A stretch of DNA of 64,000 nt from Chitinophaga niabensis (GTDB lineage Bacteria > Bacteroidota > Bacteroidia > Chitinophagales > Chitinophagaceae): contig NZ_FSRA01000001.1 in the NCBI RefSeq assembly GCF_900129465.1, positions 3,412,482 through 3,476,481 of the forward strand. The letters run 5' to 3'. Below are positions 10,901 to 21,200 of the stretch, piece after piece (the stretch's first letter is position 1; each line of letters starts with the position of its first letter). The translations under genes and the position numbers were made by a program. Below the pieces are notes generated by a model. That model was not told the DNA's origin, did no database searches, and saw only the letters and a program-made list of their open reading frames with translations.

Positions 10901-11460
10901 GTAATGGTACCATCGACTGGGGCAACAATACACTCAGCAATCCGGGAGACAGAAGAGTGATCGGCAACAACACGCCACGTTACGCCTTCAGCTTTACAGG
11001 AGATGCTTCCTGGAATAATTTCGATATCTACATCTTTCTGCAGGGCATTGCAAAAAGAGATGCATGGGTTGGCTCCAACTATTTCTGGGGCGTGAACGGG
11101 GATGAATGGCAGAGTTCTTTATTCACCGAGCATTACGACAGGTGGACACCCACTAATCCAAACGGTTATTTCCCTAAATACTATTTAACCAGCGAGATGG
11201 GTAAGAACATGCAAACGCAGACAAGGTATCTGCAGAACGCTGCCTACCTGCGTATCAAGAACGTACAGTTAGGTTATTCTCTTCCTAAATCACTCCTGGA
11301 TCCGATCAAATTCAACAAAGTAAGGTTCTATGTGAGCATAGAGAACCTGGCCACTTTCACCAACCTGATCAAGACCATGGACCCTGAGTTATCTATCTCC
11401 GATGCCAAGATCTATCCGTTGCAGCGTACTTATTCTGCCGGGGTGAATGTAAGTTTCTAA
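7957..11460 (+). CDS. SusC/RagA-family TonB-dependent outer-membrane transporter with STN domain
   Basis: Large outer-membrane barrel that imports oligomers bound by its SusD partner, powered by TonB. The 1167 aa are arranged as an export signal (about 1-45), an STN signalling domain (about 46-115), a carboxypeptidase-like beta domain (about 137-215), the SusC box VVVGYGTQKK, a plug, and a barrel ending in aromatic F. An STN domain fits control through the upstream FecR and sigma proteins. Spacing to FecR is 228 bases. The stop overlaps the SusD start by one base. No carbohydrate-active enzyme follows, so the ligand is unknown and could be peptide or glycan. Confidence 0.94.
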   Translation: MHLKFNSSTPSDTGRWITKIIMVMKMTTALLLIGLLHVSGKALPQSITLSLKKAPLKKVFKEIRKQSGLLFLYDEALLLNTKNIDIQVQGAPLKDALEISLKDSGLEFEIVERNVVLRKKTSPLLRPLNFFADTTIVPQVTGKVLDEAGEPLIGATVMIKDTKLGTVADASGVFQLKKVPKDAILQVRFTGYLSQDVPLSGRDALQIQMKIDNSKLDEVVVVGYGTQKKVNQTGAIAQVNGKELENRPITRVSQALQGMVGNLNITTTTAGGAPNATQGINIRGYTGFGTTTGPLIVIDGIQGGDINTLNPDDIENISVIKDAASAAIYGSSAPFGVILITTKQGAKGKKPAITYKNNLQWATPVNLPKMMNSLDFANIYNEAAINGGRGALISDETIQRIKDYQAGTFKDETVQTKDGAGNPTDGWQEWGGANANNDWFKIYFKDKAFSQQHNLGVSGGSNNSNYYVGLGYNDRKGMYNFGNDSYKRYNIRANLNTDISSWLSFGLRSTVSRELLNTPNTYSSNTGGNYLHLIARKWPTLQLKNPDGNYSDGSQVLLHLEGGRNKQVTDNAIITGEFNFKLAKGWTATANYTFNGTFWKQDFHTKTVYATRPSGTKYPMGGTTPNGYYRGSDRTQYQVVNAYTKYEKQLGGHYFSILGGYTRELREYETYFASNNQLYSDDIPSLNTSFGPTPSVGDGIRRLAVEGYFGRINYNFRDKYLLEFNGRYDATSRFLKDYRWKFYPGVSAGWNLDKEAFFEPLNRAVSALKVRGSYGSQGDQSFLDVGGANWYPFYPSLGTTRPTSTGWLFGGAQQAAVTPPGLVNPLLTWVTTTQLNIGIDAGFLDNRLKASFDWYIRKANDYAYTGTALPAVLGTSVPVENNAGVETRGFELMLSWSDKIGDVSYNLRGVLSDYKGKVTAYANNPQGDNGTFYVGRNQGEIWGYTTAGLFQSTDEVTKSPSQSKLNGNAWKPGDVRYADLDGNGTIDWGNNTLSNPGDRRVIGNNTPRYAFSFTGDASWNNFDIYIFLQGIAKRDAWVGSNYFWGVNGDEWQSSLFTEHYDRWTPTNPNGYFPKYYLTSEMGKNMQTQTRYLQNAAYLRIKNVQLGYSLPKSLLDPIKFNKVRFYVSIENLATFTNLIKTMDPELSISDAKIYPLQRTYSAGVNVSF

Positions 11461-13250
11461 TGAATAAACTATTGAACATGCGTAACAGAACACTTTTTAT
11501 AATAATAACAATATGTGCTTTCGGCATAGCGGGTTGTACCAAAGGATTCCTGGACCGCACACCGGAAACCAATATCAGTGATGGTGAATTCTGGAGAACA
11601 GGCAACGACCTGAAGTTATATGCGAACAACTGGTACAGCGTATTCCCGAGCTATGGCGGCTTTGGCAACATCGGCATCTATGGGCTGGATGCAGATAATG
11701 GCAGCGATAACATGATTTCGATGGGATACAATAATGCGATGAATTCAGAGAATATCGTGCCTGCCAGCGGTGGAGGATGGGCCATAGGCGACTGGAACAC
11801 GCTGCGCAACATCAACTACTTCCTCGCCAATTATACCAAATCCACGGAATCATTCGACAATATAAAACCTTATGTGGGTGAAGCACTTTTCTTCCGTGCG
11901 TGGTTTTACTTTGACAAGCTGAAGAGATTTGGCAATCTTCCCTGGCTCAATGCACCACTTGACCCACAATCCGGACAGCTCTTCGATACCCGCTTAGCAC
12001 GGAATGTGATCGTGGATTCCCTGATGAATGACCTGGACAAAGCAGTGGAATACCTTCCCACTAAATCCGTGGCCCAGGTATCCCGTATCAATAAACAGAT
12101 CGCCCAGTTATTCCAGGCGCGTATTGCTTTGTTTGAAGGCACCTGGGAAAAGTACCATGCAGGCTCGCCTTTTGGTGTTACCGGATCTGATGGTAGCAAG
12201 TATCTGCAAAAAGCTGCAGCTGTTACAGACGCATTAATGGCAGCCAGTGGCGGTTATGCCTTGGAAACACTAAACCCCGCTGGAAATATGGAATACTGGC
12301 AACTCTTCAATCGTTCCAACTATTCAGCCAGCACGGAAGTAATGTTCTGGCGCCAATACATTGTAGGCGTGAATGGTGGCCACAACTGGCATCGTTATAC
12401 CACATCCGGTGCAGGCAGGGGTTTAACCAAAGATCTCGTGGATGCTTATCTCTGCACAGATGGGAACCCTATCGGCAGCAGCCCCTTATACCAGGGAGAT
12501 AACACCTTACTGAGTGTGGTAGCTAACCGCGATCCCCGCCTGGCACAAACCATGTATGTAAATGATGGCAAACATTACATCACTAACAGCGGCCCTCCCG
12601 GTGTACCGGATGTTATTTTCCAGGCTCCTTCACTCAACGGTGCATCAGAAGGAAAATGCGCCACCGGTTACCAGGTATTTAAAGGACATAACCCGCTCGC
12701 AGCGCAACAGATAGCTGAACAAGGCACTACCGGCCAGATCATTTTCCGGTTTGCAGAAGTATTACTGATCAATGCAGAAGCAAAAGCAGAACTGGGTACA
12801 CTTACACAGGTAGTAGCAGATGCTACCATCAACAAGCTGAGAAGCCGTGTAGGTATGCCGGCACTGAAGGTTGCAGCTATTCCTGCAGATCCTAACAGGG
12901 AGTTTCCGGCATTGAGTGCATTGATCAATGAAGTGCGCAGGGAAAGAAGGATCGAATTAGCCTGCGAAGGTTACCGCAGAGATGATCTGCAGCGCTGGGC
13001 CGCCATGGGTCTCAAGATCACAGGATTGAAGCCTAAAGGAGCTAAAAAGGCCCAATGGGTTGGCATCATACCCGCAGGTGACCTGAATGGTTACCCGGTA
13101 GATGATAATGGTTATATCGAGCTGTACAAGAACATTCCGGCTATGAGTACCGGTTATAAGTTCAAAGTAACCAGAGATTACTTACAACCTTTACCAACCA
13201 GTGAATTAACGTTGAATCCAAAGCTCAGCCCTCAAAACCCCGGCTGGTAG
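11460..13250 (+). CDS. SusD/RagB-family nutrient-binding outer-membrane lipoprotein
   Basis: Surface lipoprotein that caps the SusC channel and captures ligand. It is 596 aa with a signal peptide and lipobox (FGIAGC, Cys about residue 23). A TPR-like alpha-helical SusD core follows, and the C-terminal RRERRIELACEGYRRDDLQRW segment is typical of the family. The start at 11460 shares its A with the SusC stop (TAATG); a second in-frame ATG at 11478 would also give a lipoprotein. It is last in the locus, followed by a terminator shared with the convergent peptidase. Confidence 0.93.
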   Translation: MNKLLNMRNRTLFIIITICAFGIAGCTKGFLDRTPETNISDGEFWRTGNDLKLYANNWYSVFPSYGGFGNIGIYGLDADNGSDNMISMGYNNAMNSENIVPASGGGWAIGDWNTLRNINYFLANYTKSTESFDNIKPYVGEALFFRAWFYFDKLKRFGNLPWLNAPLDPQSGQLFDTRLARNVIVDSLMNDLDKAVEYLPTKSVAQVSRINKQIAQLFQARIALFEGTWEKYHAGSPFGVTGSDGSKYLQKAAAVTDALMAASGGYALETLNPAGNMEYWQLFNRSNYSASTEVMFWRQYIVGVNGGHNWHRYTTSGAGRGLTKDLVDAYLCTDGNPIGSSPLYQGDNTLLSVVANRDPRLAQTMYVNDGKHYITNSGPPGVPDVIFQAPSLNGASEGKCATGYQVFKGHNPLAAQQIAEQGTTGQIIFRFAEVLLINAEAKAELGTLTQVVADATINKLRSRVGMPALKVAAIPADPNREFPALSALINEVRRERRIELACEGYRRDDLQRWAAMGLKITGLKPKGAKKAQWVGIIPAGDLNGYPVDDNGYIELYKNIPAMSTGYKFKVTRDYLQPLPTSELTLNPKLSPQNPGW

Positions 13251-13254
13251 TTTT

Positions 13255-13290
13255 AAAAAAGCCCCCCGATATTCATCAGGGGGCTTTTTA
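13255..13290. terminator. Bidirectional terminator between SusD and the S9 peptidase
   Basis: Stem GCCCCCCGAT/ATCAGGGGGC with one mismatch and an ATTC loop. It is flanked by A6 on the left and T5 on the right, so it can terminate from both sides. It separates two convergent genes. Confidence 0.85.
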
Positions 13291-13291
13291 T

Positions 13292-16084
13292 TTATTGTTT
13301 ATTTTCTTTCTCCTGTTCTTTCATTTTGTCTAAGTAAGAAACACCTTCCGTGATCCACTTCGGTGCCGTTTTACCTAAAAGGTAATGATCAAACCATTCC
13401 CGCTGGCGCTTCTGGTAATCTATCTGGTTCTCCTTCTTCGCCAGGCCGTGATTTTCATCTGCATACACCAGCATCACATGCGGTTTCTCCATCCTGCGCA
13501 TGGTACCATACATTTCAATCCCCTGGTGCCAGTCCACTGCTCCGTCTTTATCACCAAAGGCAACCAGTAATGGCGCTTTGATATGCTGTGCAGCATAGAT
13601 AGGTGAATTACGCATATGCTCCTGCATCCTGTCGTACCAGGGACCATCAAAACGGCCCTGGCTGGTTTCAAAGATCTTCTGATCAGGAATACCGGAGTTC
13701 CAGTAAATAGCGAGGGACATACTGATCAGGTTCGTTAAAGGCGCTCCGGCACAGGCTGCTTTGAACAGGTCAGTTTGTGTGATGATAAAGGAAGTTTGAT
13801 AAGCGCCCCAGCTATGCCCCATCAGTCCCACTTTATTCTTATCTATCATACCTGTTTTCAGCACTTCCTCTACAGCAGGCACTACGCAATCTACAGCACT
13901 CATTCCCGGATCATTGATATCGTATACGATATCCGGGCGGAAGATGAAGTAACCGCCGGAAGTAAAATTGGTGGTGTTATAAGCTCTTCTTTCAGAAGGC
14001 ATCACATAACCATGTACCGTGTTGGCCAGTTCTTCATAGATATACACCACCATCGGATATTGCTTGCCCGGCTGATAATCTGAAGGATAGAACAAGGCTC
14101 CCTGTAATTTCTTGCCTTTTTTATTTGTGAAAGAGACAAGTTCGCTTTTGCCCCAATTGTAATCCTTTTGCTGTGGGTTAGTACCAGCCACCTTTTGTTC
14201 TCCCTGGAAGTTCTTAGTGATATAGAGTTCAGGAGAACGGTTATAGTCTGCCCGGATGAAAGTGAATACATCCGCTTCTTTCGCTTTATTGAACTGGTCT
14301 ACTGCATTCGGTTCATAAACCAGGCGGCTGAATTTTCCTTTCTCTACTTTGCCCACACCGAAGTATTTGCTCTTATCTCCATACAGATCAATATAGAGCG
14401 CTTTGCTGTCATCCCAATAAGGATCTTCTGTATCTATCCGGGCGATCCTATGCCTGATCTCTTCTTTCGTTCCATCCGTCAGTTTGCGGAATCCTTTGCC
14501 ATCTGGCTTTACGGCATAGATATCATACTCATCGTAGAGGTATACTTCTTTATCTCCCTTCGTCCATCCGCCCCAGCCAAAAGGAGGTTTTGCTGCAGGA
14601 TGATCATCGCGGAAGTTCTCAAAAATGGTGGGGATGTTTTTGGTAATGCTCACATTCTCTCCCGTGGTTGTATTATAGGTGAACCATTGTTTGTCCTTAT
14701 AGTATAACACATACTTACTATCCGGTGAAAGCATGGGGGAATAACCATATGACTGGATGATCTTTTCGCCGATCAGTTTCTTTTGCCCGCTGCGGGTATC
14801 TATAAGATAGAAATCACCAAAGTCTTCCTTGAAAGCTGGTTTGTATTTCTTGTCTGTAGTGATCACCGCAAACTTCTGCCAGTTGGCGAGGCTTGCACGT
14901 GGTATACTGTCGCTGGTCAGCTGGAAGAAACTGTTCGCGGAGATGTTCCACACGGATTGCAAACTGAAGTCTTTATCCATGGCGTAAGTAAGCTTCTGAC
15001 GAGGCTGTATCTCCGCATCTTTCCAATGCCAGATATCCACTGCCGCCAGTTTATCTTCTTTCTTAGGAGCTGCTGCCGGCGGAAGTTTCTTTGTCGTATC
15101 CGTCTTTGCTATATTTGTTGTATCCTTCTTAACACTGGTGGAATCTTTCGCCGTACCTTTTTTCGGAGGTTTGGCTGTCCAGTTCTTAATACTGAAATAA
15201 GCGGCTGTTACATCATCTGTCAGGCGTAAGGCAGACGTTGGATTGATACGCATACCCTTTGGAAAGGCAGGTTGTTTGGCAGGGTCAAATACGGAGAGCA
15301 CCGGTTTTTTGTCAAGCGGTGCATACACGTATACCTGTGCATTCTCTTCTTCGTAATCTTCGTTTTTAATGGTCTTATAGAAAGCAAGACCATTACCTTC
15401 CTTAGACCAGGTGAGTTTGGAGAACTTGCAGGTATCGCTGGCCAGCACTTTGATCACGTTCGTTTGCAGGTTGAACAGTTCTACCGTATTACCTGCCTGG
15501 TTAGCAGATTCCAGGACATAAGCAAAGTGATCGCTCTTACGGTTAAATTCAGATGCTGTTACGTTCCCTATCGTGCGGGTACTGCTATCTGCGAGGTTCC
15601 GTAGCAGCACCACGGTCCCTTTATCCTTATTCTCCTTTGGCGGATTGAGTGTAACAGCCAGGAACTTGCCATTACGTGAAAAGCGGAAGTTACTGATGTC
15701 TTTGATCACTTCCTTTTTACCGGTGGCCAGGTTCAGCAACCCCATTTTTAAAGGGACCGGCATTTTCTGGTCCCTGAGCTTCTCTGCTTCTTTGAAGGGA
15801 ACGCCAATATAATAGGCTACCCACTGATTATCTCCTGAAAATGCAGGTGCGCTGCCAAATTCCAGTGCATAGCGTTTATTAGTCAGCTGGTTAAAAAGGT
15901 AAAGGGTATCATTATCTTCCTGCACAGCTACTGTGTAGGCCACCCATTCTCCATTTTCTGATAAAGTTGAGCCCGTGAAATACTGCCATTTTGCATAATC
16001 GGCAGGGGTTAGGTCTTTTTTCTGCTGGGCATTAACGGATAGGCTCACCGCTAAAAGCAGAAACAGGGAGTAAAATCGTTGCAT
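13292..16084 (-). CDS. Secreted prolyl-oligopeptidase-family (S9) serine peptidase
   Basis: Exported serine peptidase of 930 aa. It has an N-terminal signal peptide ending at VNAQ, a long beta-propeller-like region with WD40/PD40-type strands, then an alpha/beta hydrolase domain. The catalytic triad is visible: Ser758 in GHSWGAY, Asp in GDKDGAVDW, His in ADENHGLAK. Between about residues 300 and 350 is a low-complexity Lys/Thr/Pro-rich insert that probably loops out of the propeller. It converges on the SusC/SusD locus, which might hint at peptide use, but the genes are not co-transcribed. Exact specificity (DPP IV-like or other) cannot be told. Confidence 0.92.
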   Translation of the reverse strand: MQRFYSLFLLLAVSLSVNAQQKKDLTPADYAKWQYFTGSTLSENGEWVAYTVAVQEDNDTLYLFNQLTNKRYALEFGSAPAFSGDNQWVAYYIGVPFKEAEKLRDQKMPVPLKMGLLNLATGKKEVIKDISNFRFSRNGKFLAVTLNPPKENKDKGTVVLLRNLADSSTRTIGNVTASEFNRKSDHFAYVLESANQAGNTVELFNLQTNVIKVLASDTCKFSKLTWSKEGNGLAFYKTIKNEDYEEENAQVYVYAPLDKKPVLSVFDPAKQPAFPKGMRINPTSALRLTDDVTAAYFSIKNWTAKPPKKGTAKDSTSVKKDTTNIAKTDTTKKLPPAAAPKKEDKLAAVDIWHWKDAEIQPRQKLTYAMDKDFSLQSVWNISANSFFQLTSDSIPRASLANWQKFAVITTDKKYKPAFKEDFGDFYLIDTRSGQKKLIGEKIIQSYGYSPMLSPDSKYVLYYKDKQWFTYNTTTGENVSITKNIPTIFENFRDDHPAAKPPFGWGGWTKGDKEVYLYDEYDIYAVKPDGKGFRKLTDGTKEEIRHRIARIDTEDPYWDDSKALYIDLYGDKSKYFGVGKVEKGKFSRLVYEPNAVDQFNKAKEADVFTFIRADYNRSPELYITKNFQGEQKVAGTNPQQKDYNWGKSELVSFTNKKGKKLQGALFYPSDYQPGKQYPMVVYIYEELANTVHGYVMPSERRAYNTTNFTSGGYFIFRPDIVYDINDPGMSAVDCVVPAVEEVLKTGMIDKNKVGLMGHSWGAYQTSFIITQTDLFKAACAGAPLTNLISMSLAIYWNSGIPDQKIFETSQGRFDGPWYDRMQEHMRNSPIYAAQHIKAPLLVAFGDKDGAVDWHQGIEMYGTMRRMEKPHVMLVYADENHGLAKKENQIDYQKRQREWFDHYLLGKTAPKWITEGVSYLDKMKEQEKENKQ

Positions 16085-16300
16085 TAAGGTTTAGATTTTA
16101 AATTGAAAGCGTATGTAAATCCAAGATAGCAATATAAAATAACATTGAGAAAGGTTAAAATCATATTGGCTCCATTAACAATCCGGGTAAATTCCGGCTG
16201 GTATTGACTAAACAAGGTGAGAATTGAATTATTTTTCGACATAAAGGAACTTGTATTTGTACGAAATTAACAATACCTTGTTTAAAGCAAACCAGTGGAC

Positions 16301-16894
16301 ATGAATGATAAAGAGATACAGGCTTTACAGGAACAAGTAGCTCTTTCTGATGACCAGCAAGCATTCAAGACCTTATTCAAGCACTATTACACTACTCTTT
16401 TCCAGTTCGCCGTTTCCATTGTAAAAGTGAGGGAATCGGCAGAAGAAATAGTGGAGGACGTTTTTATCAAGGTCTGGGATAAGCGCAGGAACCTAACTGA
16501 AATAGCCAACCTTCGTTTGTACTTATATGTGGCTGTAAAGCATCATTGCCTGAATCATGTAACAAGGCGGGGGAACACAACTGAGCTTGATCCTGATCAG
16601 CTGGATGTAGTATGCGCAGAACTGGTTCCCAGTCCTGAAGACCTGCTGGTAGCCTCAGAACTGTTGCAGCGTGTGAACAGGTCCATTCATGAACTTCCCC
16701 CTAAATGCCGTATTGTTTATAAGCTGGTAAAAGAGAACGGCCTCTCCTATAAAGAAGCAGGAGAAATACTCAACATTTCCCCCCGAACTGTTGAGAACCA
16801 TATTGCTGCCGCCATTAAAAAAATAGCATCTGTTCTGGATGCCGACTTCCCCCTCCCCCGCAAATCCTTTACCCTGCCGGGTGTAAAGAATTAA
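16301..16894 (+). CDS. ECF RNA polymerase sigma factor of the second Sus locus
   Basis: ECF sigma factor of 197 aa. Region 2 shows SAEEIVEDVFIKVWDKRRNL, and region 4 shows GLSYKEAGEILNISPRTVENHIAAA. The ATG at 16301 is preferred to a GTG two codons upstream (16295). It is followed at 68 bases by a FecR gene and then a SusC/SusD pair and two glycosidase-like genes, so it most likely switches on this utilisation locus when the substrate occupies the SusC receptor. Confidence 0.93.
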   Translation: MNDKEIQALQEQVALSDDQQAFKTLFKHYYTTLFQFAVSIVKVRESAEEIVEDVFIKVWDKRRNLTEIANLRLYLYVAVKHHCLNHVTRRGNTTELDPDQLDVVCAELVPSPEDLLVASELLQRVNRSIHELPPKCRIVYKLVKENGLSYKEAGEILNISPRTVENHIAAAIKKIASVLDADFPLPRKSFTLPGVKN

Positions 16895-16962
16895 GAAAAA
16901 CTTTTCCTTCCACTAGGGGATTCCTGCATTTCCTGTGTCCTGTAGTAAAGGACCCTTCGTCA

Positions 16963-18012
16963 ATGAATGATACCAGACTTTTTGTTTTATTGGGTAAAAA
17001 GCTGAATAAAGAGGCTTCGGAAGCAGAGCTTTCTGAACTGGAAGAACTGATCCGGCAGAATGCTGTTCAACCATATACATTGGAAGCGCTGCAGGAAATA
17101 TGGATGAAAAAAGCCGTAGAGGATGAACCGCACCTGGAAGAACGTTGGGAGCGTACGGCCCAAAGACTTAATACATATATAGCGGAGCCACGAAAACGGT
17201 TTCTTCCGGGCAGGATAGCTGCAGCCGCTGCTTTAACCGGTGCAATAGCATTTGCCGCATGGTTCGGTTACCGGAATTACAACAACCACCCCCTGCAGGC
17301 ATCTGTCCCGCCGGAGCAGGATTCCATCATCACCGTACTGAACGGGGAACGGAAACGTTTTGTATTGCCGGATGGTACACAGGTGAACCTGAACAGTGGC
17401 AGCCAATTAAGATTTCATAAGGATTTCGGCCAGCAGGACCGGGAAATATGGCTCAACGGAGAAGCATTCTTTGATGTATCCAAAGATGCCACACACCCTT
17501 TTCATGTATATACGGACCGCATGACGGTAAAGGTATTAGGCACCTCATTTAATGTAAAGTCCTACAACACTTTTGAAAACATTGAAACTACAGTTATATC
17601 AGGCAAAGTAGAAGTAAGCCTGAAAGAAAGTAAAGAAAAGAAAGTGATCCTTTTACCCAACGAAAAGATATCGCTGAAGAATAATATACTCACCAAAAAT
17701 AAAGCAGATCAGCCAATATCAGATATCCAATACGAAGTCCATACCGTAAAAGCCGCCAACAATGAAACCATACCTGAAGAAGCAGTATGGGTAAAGGAGA
17801 AACTGGCTTTTACAGATGAATCATTCGATATGGTTGCCTTAAAAATGGAGAGATGGCATAATGTTAAATTCCATTTCGCCAACGACAACCTGAAAGACCT
17901 GCGCCTGAACGGCGACTTTGACAACGTAAGCATAGAAGAAACAATGCACATCCTGCAAATGATGGTGCATTTTAAATACGAAATGACAGGGAACAATATA
18001 TATATCAGGTAA
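16963..18012 (+). CDS. FecR-family anti-sigma factor (transmembrane)
   Basis: Anti-sigma partner of the preceding ECF factor. It is 349 aa, with a cytoplasmic N-terminus of about 80 residues, one membrane helix (about 84-102, IAAAAALTGAIAFAAWFGY), a FecR domain (about 120-235, with VLPDGTQVNLNSGSQLRF), and a DUF4974-like C-terminus (about 280-349). It is separated from SusC by 216 bases that contain an unusual hairpin. Confidence 0.93.
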   Translation: MNDTRLFVLLGKKLNKEASEAELSELEELIRQNAVQPYTLEALQEIWMKKAVEDEPHLEERWERTAQRLNTYIAEPRKRFLPGRIAAAAALTGAIAFAAWFGYRNYNNHPLQASVPPEQDSIITVLNGERKRFVLPDGTQVNLNSGSQLRFHKDFGQQDREIWLNGEAFFDVSKDATHPFHVYTDRMTVKVLGTSFNVKSYNTFENIETTVISGKVEVSLKESKEKKVILLPNEKISLKNNILTKNKADQPISDIQYEVHTVKAANNETIPEEAVWVKEKLAFTDESFDMVALKMERWHNVKFHFANDNLKDLRLNGDFDNVSIEETMHILQMMVHFKYEMTGNNIYIR

Positions 18013-18173
18013 TACTTCTTTGATCCGCTTGTTGTCAGCCCAACCACGTAATTCTACAATAAACCAAAATCACAGTTATGGAATACCACGGTCCTTAATG
18101 CAGTAAGATCTATGAAAGGGGAAGAGGTGGAGCTCCTCCCCATGAATAGCTAACACTTTCTGGAACTGGTTTG

Positions 18174-18194
18174 AGCAGGGCTTTTTGCCCTGCT
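18174..18194 (+). other. Perfect 8-bp hairpin upstream of the second SusC gene
   Basis: AGCAGGGC, loop TTTTT, GCCCTGCT, ending 34 bases before the SusC start. No T-run follows, so it is not a classical terminator. It may be a processing or stabilising structure in the SusC leader; this is inference from sequence only. Confidence 0.4.
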
Positions 18195-18228
18195 TAGGCC
18201 ACTGTTATTAACTTTTCAACTCAAATCT

Positions 18229-21200
18229 ATGAAAAAATGCAGGTTTAAGCTGCAGAAAATTTCCACGCAGTCGGTACTAAAGTTGCTCTTGATCATGAAA
18301 ATAGCTTTTCTATTCATCGTCATACCTTTTTTACATGTATCCGCCATGGGGTATGGGCAGGACAAGTTCTCCCTGAAGCTGGAACAAGTGGATGCAGCGA
18401 AGGTGCTGCTCAATATCCAGCAGAAAAGCGACTACCGCTTCTTCTTTCTGCAGGACGACATCAAAAAGCTGGGAAAGATCGACATTAATGTAACAGATGC
18501 CACCGTACAGGAGATCCTGCAAAAGGTGCTGGGCAATGTGCTTGCCTACAAGATCCTGAACAGGAACCTGGTGGTGATCTCCCCCAATGCCGCTACCCTG
18601 GTGGACAAGATAGAGGTGCATGGTAAGATCCTGGATGAAACCGGCACTCCGCTCATTGGCGTTACCGTAAAGGTGAAAGGCCAGAGCATAGGCGTAGTGA
18701 CCAAAACGGATGGCTCCTTCTCCCTGGCGGTAGATGATAAAGCAGTGCTGGAGATCAGCTTCATGGGCTTCGAACCACTGCAACTGCCTGTAAACGGGAA
18801 AAGCGAACTGGGCAATATTGTGCTAAAAGCCTCCACTGAAGGGCTGAATGAAGTAGTGGTGGTAGGATATGGTACACAGAGGAAGGTGAACCTTACCGGT
18901 GCAATTGGTACTGTTAAAACAGGAGAGATCGGGAATATCCCCGCTTCCAATCTGTCCAATCTATTAGCTGGCCGTGCTGCAGGTGTTACTGTTGTAGGCA
19001 GTACAGGCCTTGCAGGAGCTTCCTCCTCTATCCGTATGAGGGGAAGTTTTGCAGAACCCTTGTATGTGATCAATGGCATCATCAAAGGGAAAGCTGATTT
19101 CGACGCTCTGGATGCCAACGAGGTGGAAAGCATCAACTTCCTGAAAGATGCCGCCAGCGCATCCGTTTATGGTTCTAAAGCAGGCAATGGAGTAGTATTG
19201 GTAGTAACCAAAAAAGGCCTCGTTCAAAAACCTTCTTTCGATTACAAAGGCTCCTATTCATTTTCCAATCCCACCAAACCGGTACAAAGTTTTAGCGCTA
19301 CCGAGGAACTCACATTCCTGAATAACATGGCTGTTACACAAGGGCAACCCAAGCCCTATGGCCAGGAGATCTTCGACTATTTTAAAGACAAGAGCTATGC
19401 CGTTAACGACTATATCTGGCAGGACCCAACTGTACAGCAGCATAACTTATCCGTAAGAGGGGGTACAGAAGCCATCTCTTACTATTTATCACTCGGTTAT
19501 CACGATGAAAAAGGTTCTTACAAAAACCTCGATTTTGACCGCTATAATTTCCGCTCAGATATAACCGCCAGGATCTCCAAACGGCTGCAGGCAAGTGTAA
19601 ACCTTAGTGGCAACCAAAGAAATTATCACCGCTGGTACTGGCCATATGATGGCGCAGAGGATTTTAACGTAGGCGATTTTTACAGGGCTACATTCAACTG
19701 GACGCGTTTATATCCTTTCTATGTAGATGCACAGGGAAATCCATCCACCAATACGAACGATCTCCCCGTTGTTCCTGGTGCATGGCATCCGGTAGAACTG
19801 ATGATCAATAGTGGCGGCTACCGCGATATCAAAAAACGTACGCTGGATGGTATCGTTCGCCTGGACCTTGATCTGGCTGATATTGTGGATGGATTGAGTA
19901 CCAGTTTCCAGGCACATTATAATGGGTATGATCAGAATATGAAATCGTTTGTTGTACATAACAAAGCCTATATATTTCAATCTGGCAGCCCTACCAATAA
20001 ATTTGTTCCGGGGCCTATTGATCCTACCAAGATCAATCTCCATAACCTCAGTGCAACCTACCCTAATATTCAACAGGATGTACAATTCTACAATGCATAC
20101 CAGATCAATCTGAACCTTAAATACGAAAAAACTTTCGGGAAACATGCTGTTTCTGCACTGGCTGTGTATGAACAGGGTAAGGATAATGGAACTTATCTTA
20201 CCGGGCGTGCTGATCAATTGCTGACCACAGAAATTGACCAGATCTACAATGCTTCTGCAGATGCTGCCAGGAGATGGTTTACCGGTAATGAGGCCGCATC
20301 CGCCAGGGCTTCTGTGATAGGCCGTGCCAATTATGCTTACAACGATAAATACATTGCAGAATTCTCTTTCCGGTATGATGGTAACTACAAATTTGCACCG
20401 GGTAAAAGATGGGGGTTCTTCCCTTCTGTATCTGCCGCATGGCGCATATCTGAAGAAAACTTCCTGAAAGCCAATACACCCTGGCTCAGCAATCTGAAAC
20501 TGAGAAGTTCCTATGGAACAGCCGGTAATGACGAAGATATAAACGCTCTTCCGATAGGCGCTTTCCAATGGAGCCAGACTTATGCTAAAAGTACCGGTTA
20601 CGTTTTTGGGACATCCCTGAACGACGGGCTTGCTCCCGGTGTTATGCCTAATCCCAATATCACCTGGTCCACTTCAAAAATGTTTGATATTGGATTGGAG
20701 TACGGATTCCTGGATAACAGGCTTACCGGCGAAATAGATTTCTTCACCCGCAAACAATCTGATATCCTTGCATCCAGGCTTGGCTCTACTCCTTCCACAC
20801 TGGGAGCATCCTTACCTGCGGTAAACTATGCAGCGCGTTCCTGGAAAGGATTTGAGATCTCTGTAGGATGGTCAGACCAGATCGGTGAACTGAAATACTC
20901 TCTCTATGGCAATATTGGCTATGCTAAAGATAAATGGGATATCATTGACGAAGCCGCTGCACTACGTGACGGCACTTATAAAAATAACTGGAGAAGTAAG
21001 TTAGGCCTGCCGGAGAACAGGGTTTACGGCCTCATTTCAAAAGGTATCCTCAGATCACAGGCAGATGTTGATAAACTTCCTTCCGGCTTTACACAATATG
21101 GCCGTGCTCCTAAACCCGGTTATTTATTATTCGAAGATATCCGCGGTGCTAACTACTCAGAAGGCCCTGATGGTAAAATTGATGATAACGACATGACCTA

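Noticed and set aside
13363..15812. Plus-strand reading frames opposite the S9 peptidase gene
   Set aside because: They have no recognisable domain and lie fully within a strongly supported gene.
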